Assembly (NCBI GenBank): GCA_012845835.1
Contig: JABAKD010000108.1
Coordinates: forward strand, 102,001-166,000
Reading direction: 5' to 3'
Source: Undaria pinnatifida
Taxonomy: Eukaryota > Sar > Phaeophyceae > Laminariales > Alariaceae
Length of the DNA: 64,000 bases
In this document: one piece after another, positions 22,691 through 34,216 of the stretch
Layout: every line of letters starts with the position of its first letter
Numbering within the stretch: the first letter of the stretch is position 1
Made by a program: the position numbers and the translations under genes
Notes under the pieces: model-generated
Databases searched by the model: none
Told to the model about the DNA's origin: nothing
Seen by the model: the letters and a program-made list of their open reading frames with translations, nothing else

Positions 22691-23239
22691 GACTAGCTCT
22701 AATAAAAACGGACTGAGATGGTTAGAGGCAACCAGCCCAACTCGTTTTGATGGACATCATCAGAAGCCGAGACCGCTCTCTATTTTTGCTCTATTTCGGT
22801 CTTAGCTTCGTACTGCTAACGGCAACTACATATTATACATTGCCGCAGTACCACGCGCTCCGTGGAATATTTCAAGAAAAGTTAATGTTCGGTGAATGTG
22901 TCGCTCAAAGTGTACCAGGTACCATGACGACTACAAAATGCATGTCGGCGAGGGCGCCCGAAAAAAAAGAAACCCTTGGCAACATTGCCACATTGAAGAA
23001 AACAATAATTAGACTGCATGTCAGCGAGGGTGCCCAAAACACAAAACCCCGACGACCAACACGAATTTTCGATTTTTTTCTGAAGACCTTTTGTTTTTCA
23101 GGAGTTGACAATTTATTCGTTACCTCTTGCCCAACCAATCTCCTGTGTTCCGTATAGTACAGCTAGCGAGATGTGATCGTTTCCAATCGACTCGACATCG
23201 ATTGCGATAGGGCATAGCGCCTGAATACGCGAATACAGC
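22691..23239. other. No gene recognised
   Basis: A plus-strand frame (22747-23157) is almost the same in copy B (58747-59154) but has no recognisable domain. The similarity is explained by the duplication. Confidence 0.35.
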
Positions 23240-23565
23240 GGGTCGCCCCGTTGGCGTATGAGGTATGAGGTATGAGGTCTTGCTTGAGCGTGCTACAAGT
23301 CAGTTTCGTGACTTCGAGAGCCCCCGAGGGCATATACTTGTGTAAGTTCGTATGTAGGGAAGGTTTTTTGTGCACAAACTGACTTGCGGAAAGAGCGAGA
23401 GCGTGAGTGAGCAACAACACTCGATAAATACACGACGACCAGTGGGATTGCTGAACCCGATGCGCGATAAATGTTGAAGGCAAAAACAAGGTGGAGAAAG
23501 GGACGGCACTTGTGACCACGGTTTGTCCAGTTCTTTGAAGCTGGACAGTAGAAGTGAGAAAAATC
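23240..23565 (+). mobile_element. tRNA-derived SINE (SINE1), diverged
   Basis: The head gggtcgccccgttggcgtat, the SINE body and the tail agctggacagtagaagtgag are present. The same insertion sits in copy B at 59238-59564. The box-B region is degraded (gtgacttcgagagccc). Confidence 0.65.
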
Positions 23566-24711
23566 GGAAACGCAAATAATGTACACCGTGTGTGCAGCCT
23601 GGCGTGTGACTCGGCGCGATACAATTGCGTGCTATGTGTGCGACGCCAGGTAGCGCCAACGGAAACCAGTCCGTAGATGAGGTTGTGGTCTTTGCAGATA
23701 TTTGAGCTGTAAGGTGATGGAGTTGGAGAATACAGGAACATCAGCTGGCAAGTTTGTAATAATCGGAGAAAGACTGTTGCCGAACATTGTCCACACTTCA
23801 ATCACCAATGCCTGTCAATGCAAGTCGATGCCAACGCCGAAGTTGCCGTTGGTGATATATGTGCCCTATTAATGGTCTTGGTCCGCAAGAACGTATCGGA
23901 ACGAAAGTCCTAACCCAAGCAGAACCAAGACAAAATATAACCGACATCAGAACTCAATCCAACAACATCTCAATGCGCAGGGGCTTTGCTACTACAGCTA
24001 TACCGACGTTGCCCTTACCGGTTTGTACTCATAAGAGAACCAGAGAGAACCGGCCATGTATATAGCACCGACCGTTCGTTGTTCAATTCAAACAGGATTG
24101 TCTGAACGATCTGATGGTGCCAGTTACCGGTATATCAACCGTTAAATGACTACCGGAGATGGACCCGAATGAACCAGTACGCTCTATTTCAGTTGTTTAT
24201 TCCAAGAACCACGTCCTCATTTCGGCTGAAGCCGTCAGCTGCTGACGCGAGTTCCAAACAGAGGCCTTTCAGCCGTCTCGCCCCCCCCCGCCACGTCGCT
24301 TTTGTTATAAGCCGGCAGATTGAAAGACACTGCTGCTGGGTCTGCTGCTGCGCCCTCCGCAGAGGTCATAGGTCGGTTGCGCGTGCTTGTGCGCCGGCAG
24401 GAGTGAAGGGAGGAGTCTCACCGCGTATGTTTTGTTTCAATACTGTTATTCCGCCCTTTAAAGCCTCCGGTTTGTTTTATCTCGGATTGAGTGTGAGAAA
24501 TATTTCTTATCTTGATTTAGTATGACTGATTTGCGAAGGGGGATGGTTGCCTGATATCCCCTCCCGTCCAAAATAGGTATATTCTTGACAACATGTCGTG
24601 TGCGCGAGCAATCGATTATACAGCAGTACGGGTAAATAATCTGTATTAGTTATACATAGTCGATGATATGTACCTGGTACGCTGTTTTCAAGTTCCGAGC
24701 TTCAAGAGCAG
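23566..24711. other. No gene recognised
   Basis: Only short frames are seen, equally present in copy B. No RNA gene or splice-supported exon was found. Confidence 0.35.
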
Positions 24712-25100
24712 CAGTTGTTGTTGTTGTTGTTCTCACATTAACTCGCATAATCAAGTCCGTGGTCACAGCACAGGCGCCATCATCAGTTGTTGTTGTTGTT
24801 CTCACATCAACTCGCATAGTCAAGTCCGTGGTCACAGCACAGGCTCCATCATCAGTTGTTGTTGTTGTTCACACATCAACTCGCATTATCAAGTCCGTGG
24901 TCACAGGACAGGCTCCAGTCACCCTGGAGCTGACGAACACCCCAGGGGAAGAACTCAAACAAACAAAGGTGGTAGTCTAGTCTACACGTATAGTCTATAT
25001 CATAGCTGACGCAATTCATGCCTCCGCCAGAAACATATAAAAAGTGAAATCGGGAGTCAGCCTACGATGCGCCAGGTCCATACCGGTCCATACGTCTCAC
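24712..25100 (-). mobile_element. LINE 3' end with a triplicated terminal segment
   Basis: Minus-strand LINE 3' sequence ends in three successive copies of the terminal roughly 60-base segment, each closed by its own (AAC)n run (plus-strand GTT runs near 24715, 24788 and 24856). The same arrangement occurs in copy B at 60711-61125, with a longer first run. Confidence 0.75.
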
Positions 25101-25149
25101 TACTGAATAGTGTTGACCGACACCACAGGCAACACCTCTCTGGGTAACA

Positions 25150-25470
25150 CGGCGTCAACCGTCGTAATATCGTACAAGTTTGTGGGAATGTACTCGATAT
25201 GCAAAGATCCTGTTTGTTTTATCCAATTGTCAGCCGGTCGCCTTTGTGGTCTAGTGGTCACCGTCGAGTACTACTAACGTTTGTCCTTGAGTTATATTCC
25301 CGCCATAATGAGATATTTGCCAGCCGACATGGCCCCATGTCGACGCTTGATGCAAATCGACTTTATATCCCGTCGACTTCGAACCTCCATTGCCACTGGG
25401 GCAGCAGTGCAGTTTCTTCATTGATACCAAGTCCTTTTTCGTTTCGCCTGAAGGCGAAGCAGGTTCTCAA
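25150..25470 (+). repeat. tRNA-like repeat 2
   Basis: The box-A-like tggtctagtggt is at 25247-25258 and a degenerate box-B region near 25288. It shares about 170 bases with 30230-30400, including sequence upstream of the tRNA-like part. It may be an old SINE family or an old duplication. It is present in copy B at 61170-61490. Confidence 0.5.
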
Positions 25471-25737
25471 TACTCTTTTCGGTACTTTTGTTTGATAGAC
25501 GCCAATTTTTACTCGGGGCATTTAACAACAACAGTGTATTTCGCCTACCCTTGCATTCTTTCTTGTATGTGACGTTTTTCTTCTGTCAAATTATGACCTC
25601 AAGAATCTCATGTTCGTATTACACTCTTGGTATTACTTTAAAGTTCAAATGATGTCGAAGCGGACAGTACTGCCCTGCCTTACCCGAAGCATGGGCGCAT
25701 GCCGGCGCCCATGCGGAGCCCTTGTAAATAAATATAT

Positions 25738-26100
25738 TTACATAAAAATATATATAAAATCCTTTGTTGGTGTCAGGGATTTGTTCATGAGTTTTTTTTT
25801 GTCTCGGCCGAAGTATGCGACTCGCGGAAATGGAATTCTCGGTCGAATATAGCATCGTTCGAGCGCCGCCTTCGGGGGGCTGCTCCAACCCCCTTCGCCC
25901 TGCCGTGTCCGTTCCGCACATCGACGTGAACGCGGACGGATGCCGAGCGAGACAAGCGAGAAGTTGCAAACATACCGCATGTCGTGGAAAAATTTCGGAG
26001 ATTTCGGTTGAATCTTAATGACTGCAACGCCTGTATGATTTACAAAATTGGCATCATTTCCAAGCGGTACTTGATTAAGTTTGGAATTTCGCGGTGGCAT
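25738..26100 (-). CDS. Unknown open frame, overlaps the next one in another frame
   Basis: This 120-codon frame begins MPPRNSKLNQVPLGNDANF. Its first roughly 60 residues differ from the copy-B frame (61772-62122) at only a few positions. It overlaps the end of the frame at 26075-26419 by 26 bases in a different frame, as if a frameshift separated two parts of one protein. No domain was recognised. It could be a chance frame kept by recent duplication. Confidence 0.25.
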   Translation of the reverse strand: MPPRNSKLNQVPLGNDANFVNHTGVAVIKIQPKSPKFFHDMRYVCNFSLVSLGIRPRSRRCAERTRQGEGGWSSPPKAALERCYIRPRIPFPRVAYFGRDKKKLMNKSLTPTKDFIYIFM

Positions 26101-26419
26101 ACTCTCGAGCGTTAGTTTCTTTGCCGTACTTTTTTACTAGTTCGCTTGGTTTCTTGCCCGGCCTTTTCATTGCTTTTGTTTCTGCTCGTTTTGCAAGCTG
26201 GAAATTCAATTTTTGTAATGTGGGTTCACATAAAACGTGACGCAAATTACCGACGATATCCAACAACTTAGTGACACCAATTACCGACGGCAAGACGTTT
26301 CGTGACAAAATAACTCCCAAATCATGATTATTTTCACGTAACAGAATGTCGAGACAAAACCGAGCAGGTAGAGCCATCTCTTCGGCCTTTGGCCCTGGCT
26401 TTAGCACGGCCGCTGACAC
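26075..26419 (-). CDS. Unknown lysine-rich open frame
   Basis: This 114-codon frame begins MSAAVLKPGPKAEEMALP, with a hydrophobic/helical middle and a basic C-terminal part (KRPGKKPSELVKKYGKE). In copy B (62189-62443) the same frame is intact for about 70 residues and then disrupted after the CEPTL position. The start lies at the edge of the 467-bp tandem array. No family was recognised and function is unknown. The disrupted sister copy argues against constraint. Confidence 0.3.
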   Translation of the reverse strand: MSAAVLKPGPKAEEMALPARFCLDILLRENNHDLGVILSRNVLPSVIGVTKLLDIVGNLRHVLCEPTLQKLNFQLAKRAETKAMKRPGKKPSELVKKYGKETNAREYATAKFQT

Positions 26420-28592
26420 TCCAGGCAGCCTCTGCTGTAGGCATGAACGATTGCGGTTGATTCGCAGCGAACTATCCCGCTGTGCTCGCTTCTATGTGGC
26501 CATTGTTCATGCCATTTCATGTCACCTTCCTTCTGTTTTGAGCTCGTCGTCGTACGGTTGAGATACGAGGAAACCCGTACGTACTGGGTGAGAACAGCAG
26601 TATGTACGACGAGCATAAACGCCAACTGACGACATTGGCAAACACACAACATCAGGTGAAGCAGCACTAGCCTACGGGCGAAACTTCTAGCACATACTGC
26701 AGCAACTAGTAGCAAACAGAACCACAGCAGATAGCTCAAAGTGCATTACGAGTGCCTTTGGCAAGTTTATTTAGTCGTACACGCATCACTCTGTCCAATA
26801 CGTGACAAAATCTCGAGACAAAACCAAGCAGGTAGAAGAGCTGTCTCATCGGCCTTTTGGCCTGGCTTTAGCACGGCCGCTGACACTCCAGGCAGCCTCT
26901 GCTGTAGGCATGAAGGAGTGCGGTTGATTCGCAGCGATCTATCCCGCTGTGCTCGCTTCTATGTGGCCATTGTTCATGCCATTTCATGTCACCTTCCTTC
27001 TGTTTTGAGCTCGTCGTCGTACGGTTGAGATACGAGGAAACCCGTACGTACTGGGTGAGAACAGCAGTATGTACGACGAGCATGAACGCCAACTGACGAC
27101 ATTGGCAAACACACAACATCAGGTGAAGCAGCACTAGCCTACGGGCGAAACTTCTAGCACATACTGCAGCAACTAGTAGCAAACAGAACCACAGCAGATA
27201 GCTCAAAGTACATTACGAGTGCCTTTGGCAAGTTTATTTGGTCGTACACGCTTCACTCTGTCCAATACGTGACAAAATCTCGAGACAAAACCAAGCAGGT
27301 AGAAGAGCTGTCTCTTCGGCTTTTTGGCCTGGCTTTAGCACGGCCGCTGACACTCCAGGCAGCCTCTGCTGTAGGCATGAAGGAGTGCGGTTGATTCGCA
27401 GCGATCTATCCCGATGTGCTCGCCTCTACGTGGCCATTGTCCATGCCATTTCATGTCACCTTCTTTCTGTTTTGAGCTCGTCGTCGTACGGTTGAGGTAC
27501 GAGAAAACCCGTACGTACTGGGGCGGCTTCCGAGCTAAAGCCGAATCGCCTTTCCCCTCTCGGAGAGAAGAAAACAAAAAAAACGACTTCGCAGTTCGTT
27601 CCCAAACGGCCAAAAACGACGTTAAAAAAAAGTTCCCGAAAACAATAAGTTCATCTTCGGCCCGAAGTTTTTTTTCCCTCCATGTTCCTGGACTCGGTTG
27701 TTATTTATGGAATCGACGGCAATCGCTTCCACTTGACCGAATTAGGGGGGGTAGAGCCACTCAGAAAATTGTTCGGACAAAAACTTGAGGTGGGAACCGA
27801 AAACAGAAAATCCCAGTAAATATGTGACTCCCTCAACTAAGGCCAGATTTTGAACAGCTCCACCGTCACTGCAAAGCCAAACAGGTACATTCTGATGATA
27901 TTTTCGTGTTTCCCGTCCTAAAATGACCCAAAGTGGAAGTTTACAGAAGTCTAATCCACCTATGGAACGTTTTCCCCGAAAGAAGATATTTCACTGTATT
28001 CCCAAGTAAATCTCAGCTTTCCGCCAACTTTTCGAACAAAATGTTGCGGAGCTGTATCAACGTCAAATCAACCCGGATCAAAAATCTAACGACGGATTCG
28101 TGATCTGCACCCCAAAATTACCTCAATCAGAACATTTTGTACGATTCGGAGGGATTTGAAATTTCCTCGGGGGGGCCGCGGATGCGACTTTCCCTCAGTT
28201 TTGCCCACTTATTCGTGAGTAACTCACCACCTAGATGGCCAAATGAAAAAAAATGTAGATTTTCGTGATCCCCATGACCTAGCGGGAATGTGTTGGAATA
28301 TTCAGAGCTTGAGGCTTTGTCCTTGCCGAGTTCTGACAAACTCGTGAACAATATTCGGCTTTACCTCGGAACCCGCCTTTGGGTGAGAACAGCAGTATGT
28401 ACGACGAGCATGAACGCCAACTGACGACAATGGCAAACGCACAACAGCAGGTGTAGCAGCAGTAGCCGAAGGGCGAAACTTCTAGCACATACTGCAGCAA
28501 CCAGTAGCAACCAGAACCACAGCAGATGGCTCAAAGTACAGTACGCGTGCCGTTGGCAAGTTTAGTCGTAACAGCATCACTCTGTCCAATAT
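26348..28592. repeat. 467-bp tandem array, three units, the third split by a TIR element
   Basis: Units are 26348-26814, 26815-27281 and 27282-27521 plus 28378-28592. Units 1 and 2 are nearly identical. The right arm has a single unit (62372-62825), so this is a copy-number difference between the arms. The conserved frames in the units lack an ATG at their apparent starts. Confidence 0.85.
27522..28377. mobile_element. TIR element of about 856 bp inside the third tandem unit
   Basis: The left end ggcggcttccgagctaaagc and the reverse complement of the right end (ggcgggttccgaggtaaagc) match at all but two positions and extend about five more bases. Units 1 and 2 of the array, and the single unit in copy B, are empty sites reading gtactgggtgag. 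The target duplication is short, probably within tggg/ggg. The interior has no transposase frame, so it is non-autonomous. Confidence 0.85.
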
Positions 28593-28880
28593 ATTACAAC
28601 CGTTTTATGTTCATATTGATGAAGAACAAAATATTACAGTTCCTGTAAGAATAATATCGTACGTCGTACGAGCGGACGTTCTGGTGTGCTGCTGCAACCA
28701 GAACCACAGCAGATGGCTCAAAGTACAGTACGCGTGCCGTTGGCAAGTTTAGTCGTAACAGCATCACTCTGTCCAATATATTACAACCGTTTTATGTTCA
28801 TATTGATGAAGAACAAAATATTACAGTTCCTGTAAGAATAATATCGTACGTCGTACGAGCGGACGTTCTGGTGTGCTGCT
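28511..28880. repeat. 187-bp tandem duplication (two units)
   Basis: The segment starting ccagaaccacagcagatggc at 28511 recurs at 28698 with near identity. Copy B has one unit (around 62740-62925). Confidence 0.8.
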
Positions 28881-29107
28881 GCCGTGAGACCATCGAGAAC
28901 ACCGCATGTTTTACCCAAACAAGAGCCAACAAGGGCACAGGGCCCCCCAACACAGAGACACGTGACAACCACGGCCAGCTGTCGATCGCGTAATTGGCCG
29001 GCAGTCCGTGCTTCGGTGGGTGTATCGGAAGTCGTTCGTAGTGCTGCTATAGACCGTAAAAAAAAACACGACATCCCGTTCTGGTGGCAGACTCGCTAGT
29101 AGACCCC

Positions 29108-29792
29108 CCAAAATGTATTTTTCTTTTCTTTTTCTTAGCCCCATGCACCCATGTCCTTTCCTTTCCCTTCTCTGTTCTATTTTTCTTTTTTTTTTCCAAT
29201 TGGCTTGCGTCTGTTGTGCGTATGCGTAGTGATATATACCACGTGTAATATATACGTGGTAATCTTTCTTGGGTGGCAAGCGGTATAGTCGGATTTTCTA
29301 GGCGCGAGTAATGAGACGTATGCACCGGTGTGGACCTGGCACATCGTAGACCGACTCCCGATTTCACTTTTATATGTTTCTGGTGGAGGCATGAATTGCG
29401 TCAGCTGTGATTTATGCGTGTACCACCTTCGGGCTGATTCTACGATAGCCCCCCCCCGAAACCAACGATTTTCTTTAACGGACGTTTCATGGCTGTTCGA
29501 CACGAGGAAATATGCTATGCGAAAAACATCTTCATGTGTTTCCTTGTTGGCAAAGGACTATCGAACGATGACGTCGGGGTGGCAAGGGGCGCCATATTTC
29601 AGGAGTTACGGCCGGAATCTGGTTTCAAAACCGGCGATTTTGTTAAAGGAGTGTTGGGGGGGCTACCGTAGAACAACTATTGGGTTGTTTGTGTTTTTCC
29701 CTAGGGTATTTCTCAGCTCCAGAGTGAATTGAGCCTGTCCTGTGACCACGGACTCGATTATGCGAGTTAATGTGAGAACAACAATAACAACT
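29108..29792 (+). mobile_element. 5'-truncated LINE 3' untranslated region, interrupted
   Basis: A pyrimidine tract, ccaattggcttgcgtctg, the conserved 3' region and a short AAC-rich end are present. A TIR element (29430-29679) splits it. The copy-B counterpart is 63172-63716. Confidence 0.75.
29430..29679. mobile_element. TIR element (MITE-like), family 2, 250 bp
   Basis: The inner terminal sequences ttctacgatagccccccc (29438 on) and gggggggctaccgtagaa (to 29672) are inverted repeats with one mismatch. The site is empty in copy B near 63604 (taccaccttgggttg) and in other LINE copies. The target duplication appears to be two bases (tt). No coding capacity is seen. Confidence 0.75.
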
Positions 29793-30229
29793 GAAATATT
29801 GCCTGTTTCTTGACCAGCTGCTTTTTGCAAATTTGGTTTTTCCGCCAACACGATTGTGAACTTTTTCGCGATTTTTTCCTCCTTTTTGTCTAGTAAGTTG
29901 GACTTCCTACCATTTGCCGCTTATTTGCCGCCTGTGCATTATTAGTTGCGGAACGGTCCAGCTTTTGCTTTTCTTTAATTCCCACCATTTGTTTTGTACT
30001 TGACGAAGCTTTATCGGCTGAGATCTGGGCTTGGCTCATCAGCTGCACACCGCCCAGCACCCCATCGCAGCGCTATAGCTCACAGCAATGAAGCGCCGTG
30101 CAGTGCTATGCGATGCCCCGCTATGCTTTGCCGTGCTCTTCCGTCGCGGTCGTTCGTTATTCATGATATCGAAAAATCCGCGTACGCTGGTATATAGGTA
30201 TTTGGCGCTTTATTCTATATCGGGTCAAC

Positions 30230-30530
30230 CATCGTAATATCGTACAATATGGGGTAGGGAATGTAATCTCTATGCAAAGATCTTCTTTTCTATTAATCAA
30301 TTGTCAGCCGGCCGCCCCGGTGGTCTAGTGGTTTTACCCTCGAATACTACTAACGTTTGGTTGTCCTTGAGTTCGACACCCACCACGATGAGATTTGACT
30401 TTATTTGCCAAAATGCAAATATAAAAAAGGGATCAACTGCTGAGAGCGCCTAGCAGCGTGGGTAGGTACAATTCGACGCGAGTCGACGCGGGAAGAAAAT
30501 GCTGGATTCTCCTCGCGGTCAAAATGAAGG
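30230..30530 (+). repeat. tRNA-like repeat 2, better preserved copy
   Basis: Box-A-like tggtctagtggt is at 30321-30332 and box-B-like gttcgacacc at 30371-30380, spaced as in tRNA-derived SINEs. Downstream sequence to about 30530 resembles 7045-7150. Confidence 0.55.
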
Positions 30531-30984
30531 CACGACGTACGTGCCGAAGATGGGAGGGAGGAGGAGGGCCCGCTATGTGACCTTGGATGATCTGAGTTAC
30601 TACTGGAAGGGAGCGCGAGAGTGGTGCGGGGATAATAAATGGGATGAAGAAAAAAAAAATGTTGCTAAAGGTATATTATTATTACTACCAGTAAACAATA
30701 TGTCAGTCTCTGGGAAATACGCACGGCACTATCAGCAGTCGTCATGGTGGAGACACTCCGGATATTATGTATCGACGGGACGCGTCCGATTTCGACAACG
30801 TGAAGCACCCACGAAGCAAAGACAGCAGACACACATATCCCGCCTTCTCGAGGAAAAACGGAGAAGATGCGCTACGCCAAACTCCCGACGAGCAAAGCCA
30901 CGCCCGCACCCATCTTAGAACACGCCGCCGCAACGAGAGATCGCCTTCCTCTTTTACGTTTTCCTCTTCGCCCGCGACCACGTC
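30531..30984. other. No gene recognised
   Basis: A 139-codon plus-strand frame (30499-30918) starts inside the tRNA-like repeat and shows no known domain. I do not call it a gene. Confidence 0.35.
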
Positions 30985-31715
30985 ACTAGTTATGCTCACA
31001 ACTCATCGGCTCACAAATCATGCCCACAACTCGTCCGCTCACAAGTCATGCTCACAACTCGGTGATTTTCCATGATGAGTGGTGTACTTCCAGTCCATCG
31101 ACTCTGCGACGGGGTCGACTGGATATAAACTGCTGCTGCGCACTGCCTATACAATAGAAGTACCATGAGTATACCACAGCATGCTGATAATGCTCACTAG
31201 TCACTGCTGCTGTTCACTGCCTATACATAGGAAGTGTCATGAGTATACCACAACATACATGCTGATCATACCATACCATGCTGATGATGCTCACTAGTCA
31301 CTGCTGCTGTTCACTGCCTATACAACGGAAGTACCATGAGTATACCACAACATGCTGATGCTCACTAGTCACGCTCACAACTCGTCGGCTCACGAGTCAT
31401 GAGCACAACTCGGTGATTTTCCATGATGAGTGGTGTACATCTAACTTGTCGACTCTGTGACGGGATGGACTTGATATACACTGCTGTTGTGCACTGCCTA
31501 TATAAGGGAGGTACCACAACGTGCTGATGATGCTCGCCAGTCACTGCTACTGTACGCTACCTGTACAAGGGAAGTACCATGAGTATACCACAACATGCTG
31601 ATGTTGCTCACTAGTCATGCTCATAACTCCTCGACTCACAAGTCATGCTCACAGTGATTTTCCGTGATAAGTGGTGTACTTCCAACTCATCGACTTTTCA
31701 TATGACTTGACTAAG
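30985..31715. repeat. Two-level minisatellite
   Basis: A short unit of about 85 bases (cactagtcactgctgctgtt ... accatgagtataccacaaca) repeats about five times. It is framed by a second motif (ctcacaactcggtgattttc) near 31050, 31395 and 31645, giving a nested repeat structure. Confidence 0.75.
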
Positions 31716-32252
31716 TAACCCAGTGCAAATAGCCAGTGTAATAAAACAGGTGGTTAAAAATTATTCCCCATGGGAGGAAACAACTTCGCAATTTTTGCGT
31801 GATGACAGGACTCGGTAATATAAATGGCATCACATACATGAATAGATTCATATTTAGTGCGATCAGATAATGAAATCGATTGTACTCGAATTAAACCGAA
31901 ATAATGAGGGAGCGGAAATAGGGTCATTTATAAAAACATAGTATGTCTTCACGCGTACATGATATCTGTAGCTAAACTGTTAGCGTGAAAGCGTACAAAA
32001 CTTGGAGCGGTGGGTTCGTGTTTCACAGACTCCAGTGTTGTTGTTGTTGGTTCCTTTTTTTTTACATGATGTCCATTAGATCACCATCGTTGTCTTCACA
32101 CTCCAGATGTACACCATTACAGTGCAAAAAACAATATATCATGACCACCCCCCAGGTAGAGAAAACTTACCGACGCACTTAGCCACAAATACCAACAACC
32201 CTGACCAAGCCATCCATCCGCAAAGCATCAAAAATACATGTTACAAAAATAA
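31716..32252. other. No gene recognised
   Basis: AT-rich sequence with only short frames. No repeat match elsewhere in the window was noticed. Confidence 0.4.
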
Positions 32253-34216
32253 AAATACACTTCAGCTGTGAGATCGAATATTTCGTCGAAACTCATCTTT
32301 ACAAGCAGTGTGCAATAATACTCCGATCGCGCGTATTACGGGTTGTGTGTCCTCAGTAAGGATATAGGTCGGCGACTCCCCTTGCAACTACAGTGTAGCT
32401 ACCAGGGTCAACAGGGTGATGTTAGGCAGTCTATGCGCGGAAATTATAAAACCTGTTTCTGAGGGGGACAAAATCTGACAGCTGTGGAAGGAAACGCAAC
32501 AGTTTATCAAGTGAATCCTGTAAGTCGAATATCCGGTGAGGAGAGGGCGGAGTTTTTAAGGACGTGGGGGCCTGATTTTGATGTATATGATAGAGGAGTA
32601 TAGTGGTAACTACAGAAGTAGTTGTGATAAATAGATACCAATATGATGTTAGATCTAGTTGAAAACTCCCCACCTGAACTAAAAATACCGACACCAATTA
32701 TTAAAGTGGGGAAAAACTTCTTTTTGTTTTTTTTCAAGAGTGGGACCCCTCCCTCTTAAAATAATTGACCCATAGAGTAGACATAACAAGTACCAACAAG
32801 CAGCTTGCAAATATATATTTTAAAAAATGAAAATACACTCCAGCTGTGAGATCGAAGATTTCGTCGAAACTCATCTTTGCAAGCTGTGTGTGATACTCCG
32901 ATCGAGCGCATTACGCGTTGTGTGTCCTCATTAAGAATATAGGTCGGCGACTCCCCTCACAACTGCAGTGTAGCTATCAGGGTCAACAGGATGATTTTAG
33001 TCAGTCTGTGCGCGGAAACTATAAAACCCGTTTCTGAGGGGGACAAAATCTGACAGCTGTGAAGGGAAATGTATCCTTTTATCAAGTGAATCTTGTAAGT
33101 CGAATAACCGGTGAGGGGGGTGGGGCGGAGTTTTGAAGGACGTGGGGGCCTGGTTTTGATCAAAAGCGAGCGGGTTTGGAGGGGGGGGGGGGGGGGGGGG
33201 GGGGAGGGGGCAATTTGTGCATGTAAGCTATAAATCCTTTCGAGGGGATGAATCTGACGGTTTTGGCACCAGTATACTATTGGGGGCGGGGGGGGGGGTT
33301 GGGGCGGAGGGGGGGGGGGGCGTGTGGGGCAGCTCAATATGTGCCTGGAAACTATACATTATTTTGAGGGGATAAATGTGCCGGTTTTGGAAATAATACA
33401 TCAGTATATCATGTATATCCTGGGGGTAAGTCGTACAATCAGTGAGTAAAAAGAGGGTGGAGTGTTAGAGAGGGTGGGGTTGGGATGGGTTGGGGGGGAG
33501 GTGGGGGGTGTGGGGGCGGGGGGGGGGCGGGGGGAGTGTGGGGGGGGGGTTTGGGGGTGTGGGGGGGGGGAGGAAGGGCTTCAGGTGAGGGGTTTGTTAT
33601 ACGTGTGGTGCTAGGTCTAGGCGATGGTGCGGGTGATGGGGAAGAAGGGGGCGTTCGAGGCGGGAGGGGGGGGGGGGGACACAGCGGCATGGATGGCTCT
33701 CGAAAGATAATGAGGGGATATCCTGTGCGTGAAGTGTTTATTAATGTGGCGGATTTCGATATTTGGTGGGGCGTTTGAGTAAGGGAGAGCAAGAGGGGGG
33801 AGGGGGGGGGAGATTTTTTTGAAGGTTTAGGTCACAAATAATATTCAAATACACTTCGGCTGTGAGATCAAAGATATGTAGCAGCTTGTTATATACGCGT
33901 GGTGCTAGGTCTAGGCGATCGTGCAGGTAGTCGGAAAAGAGGGGGCGTCGGAAGGGGGGGGGGGGGGGGGGGGTTGGGGGGAAAATAATTGAAAACTACG
34001 TCATGGATGGTCAGAAAGATAATGACGTGATATCAACTGCGTATAGGCGTTTATTACTCAGGCCGATTTTGATTGTGAGTGGGGCGTTTGGACGAACTAG
34101 GCGGAAGGGGGGGGGGAATCGGGGGACGGATGGGCGGGGGGGGAGGGTTGGGTTTTTTGTATGAACAAAAGGGGTCAGTGGAGGGGGAGAGGAGGGGGGG
34201 GGGGGGCGGGGGGCGG
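32253..34216 (+). repeat. G-tract family copies running into the assembly gap
   Basis: A partial copy at 32253-32600 is followed by a long copy from 32829 whose sub-repeats alternate with G-runs (33110-33205, 33283-33325, 33465-33575, 33660-33680, 33795-33812, 33954-33975 and 34100-34216). The assembled sequence stops inside the last G-run, at the N block. Frames in this stretch are G/P-rich artefacts. Confidence 0.75.

Larger units (their letters stand above)
16105..30075. repeat. Large homology block, left copy (A)
   Basis: It matches 52383-64000 throughout, with the same embedded SINEs, LINE tail, poly(A) element and dead Ty3 pol. Long parts sit at an exact 36,000-base offset (for example 17281/53281 and 22321/58321). 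Differences unique to A are TIR elements at 16978-17248, 27522-28377 and 29430-29679, two extra units of a 467-bp repeat, and a 187-bp tandem duplication. The match is still continuing at the right edge of the window. Confidence 0.9.

Noticed and set aside
25689-25714. Perfect GC hairpin as a transcription terminator
   Set aside because: In a eukaryotic repeat region with no adjacent gene, a palindrome alone does not support a terminator call.
26401-26739. 112-codon frame with a signal-peptide-like start, repeated in the 467-bp tandem units
   Set aside because: The apparent start is TTG, not ATG. The frame is conserved only because the repeats are recent, and the other strand is equally open.
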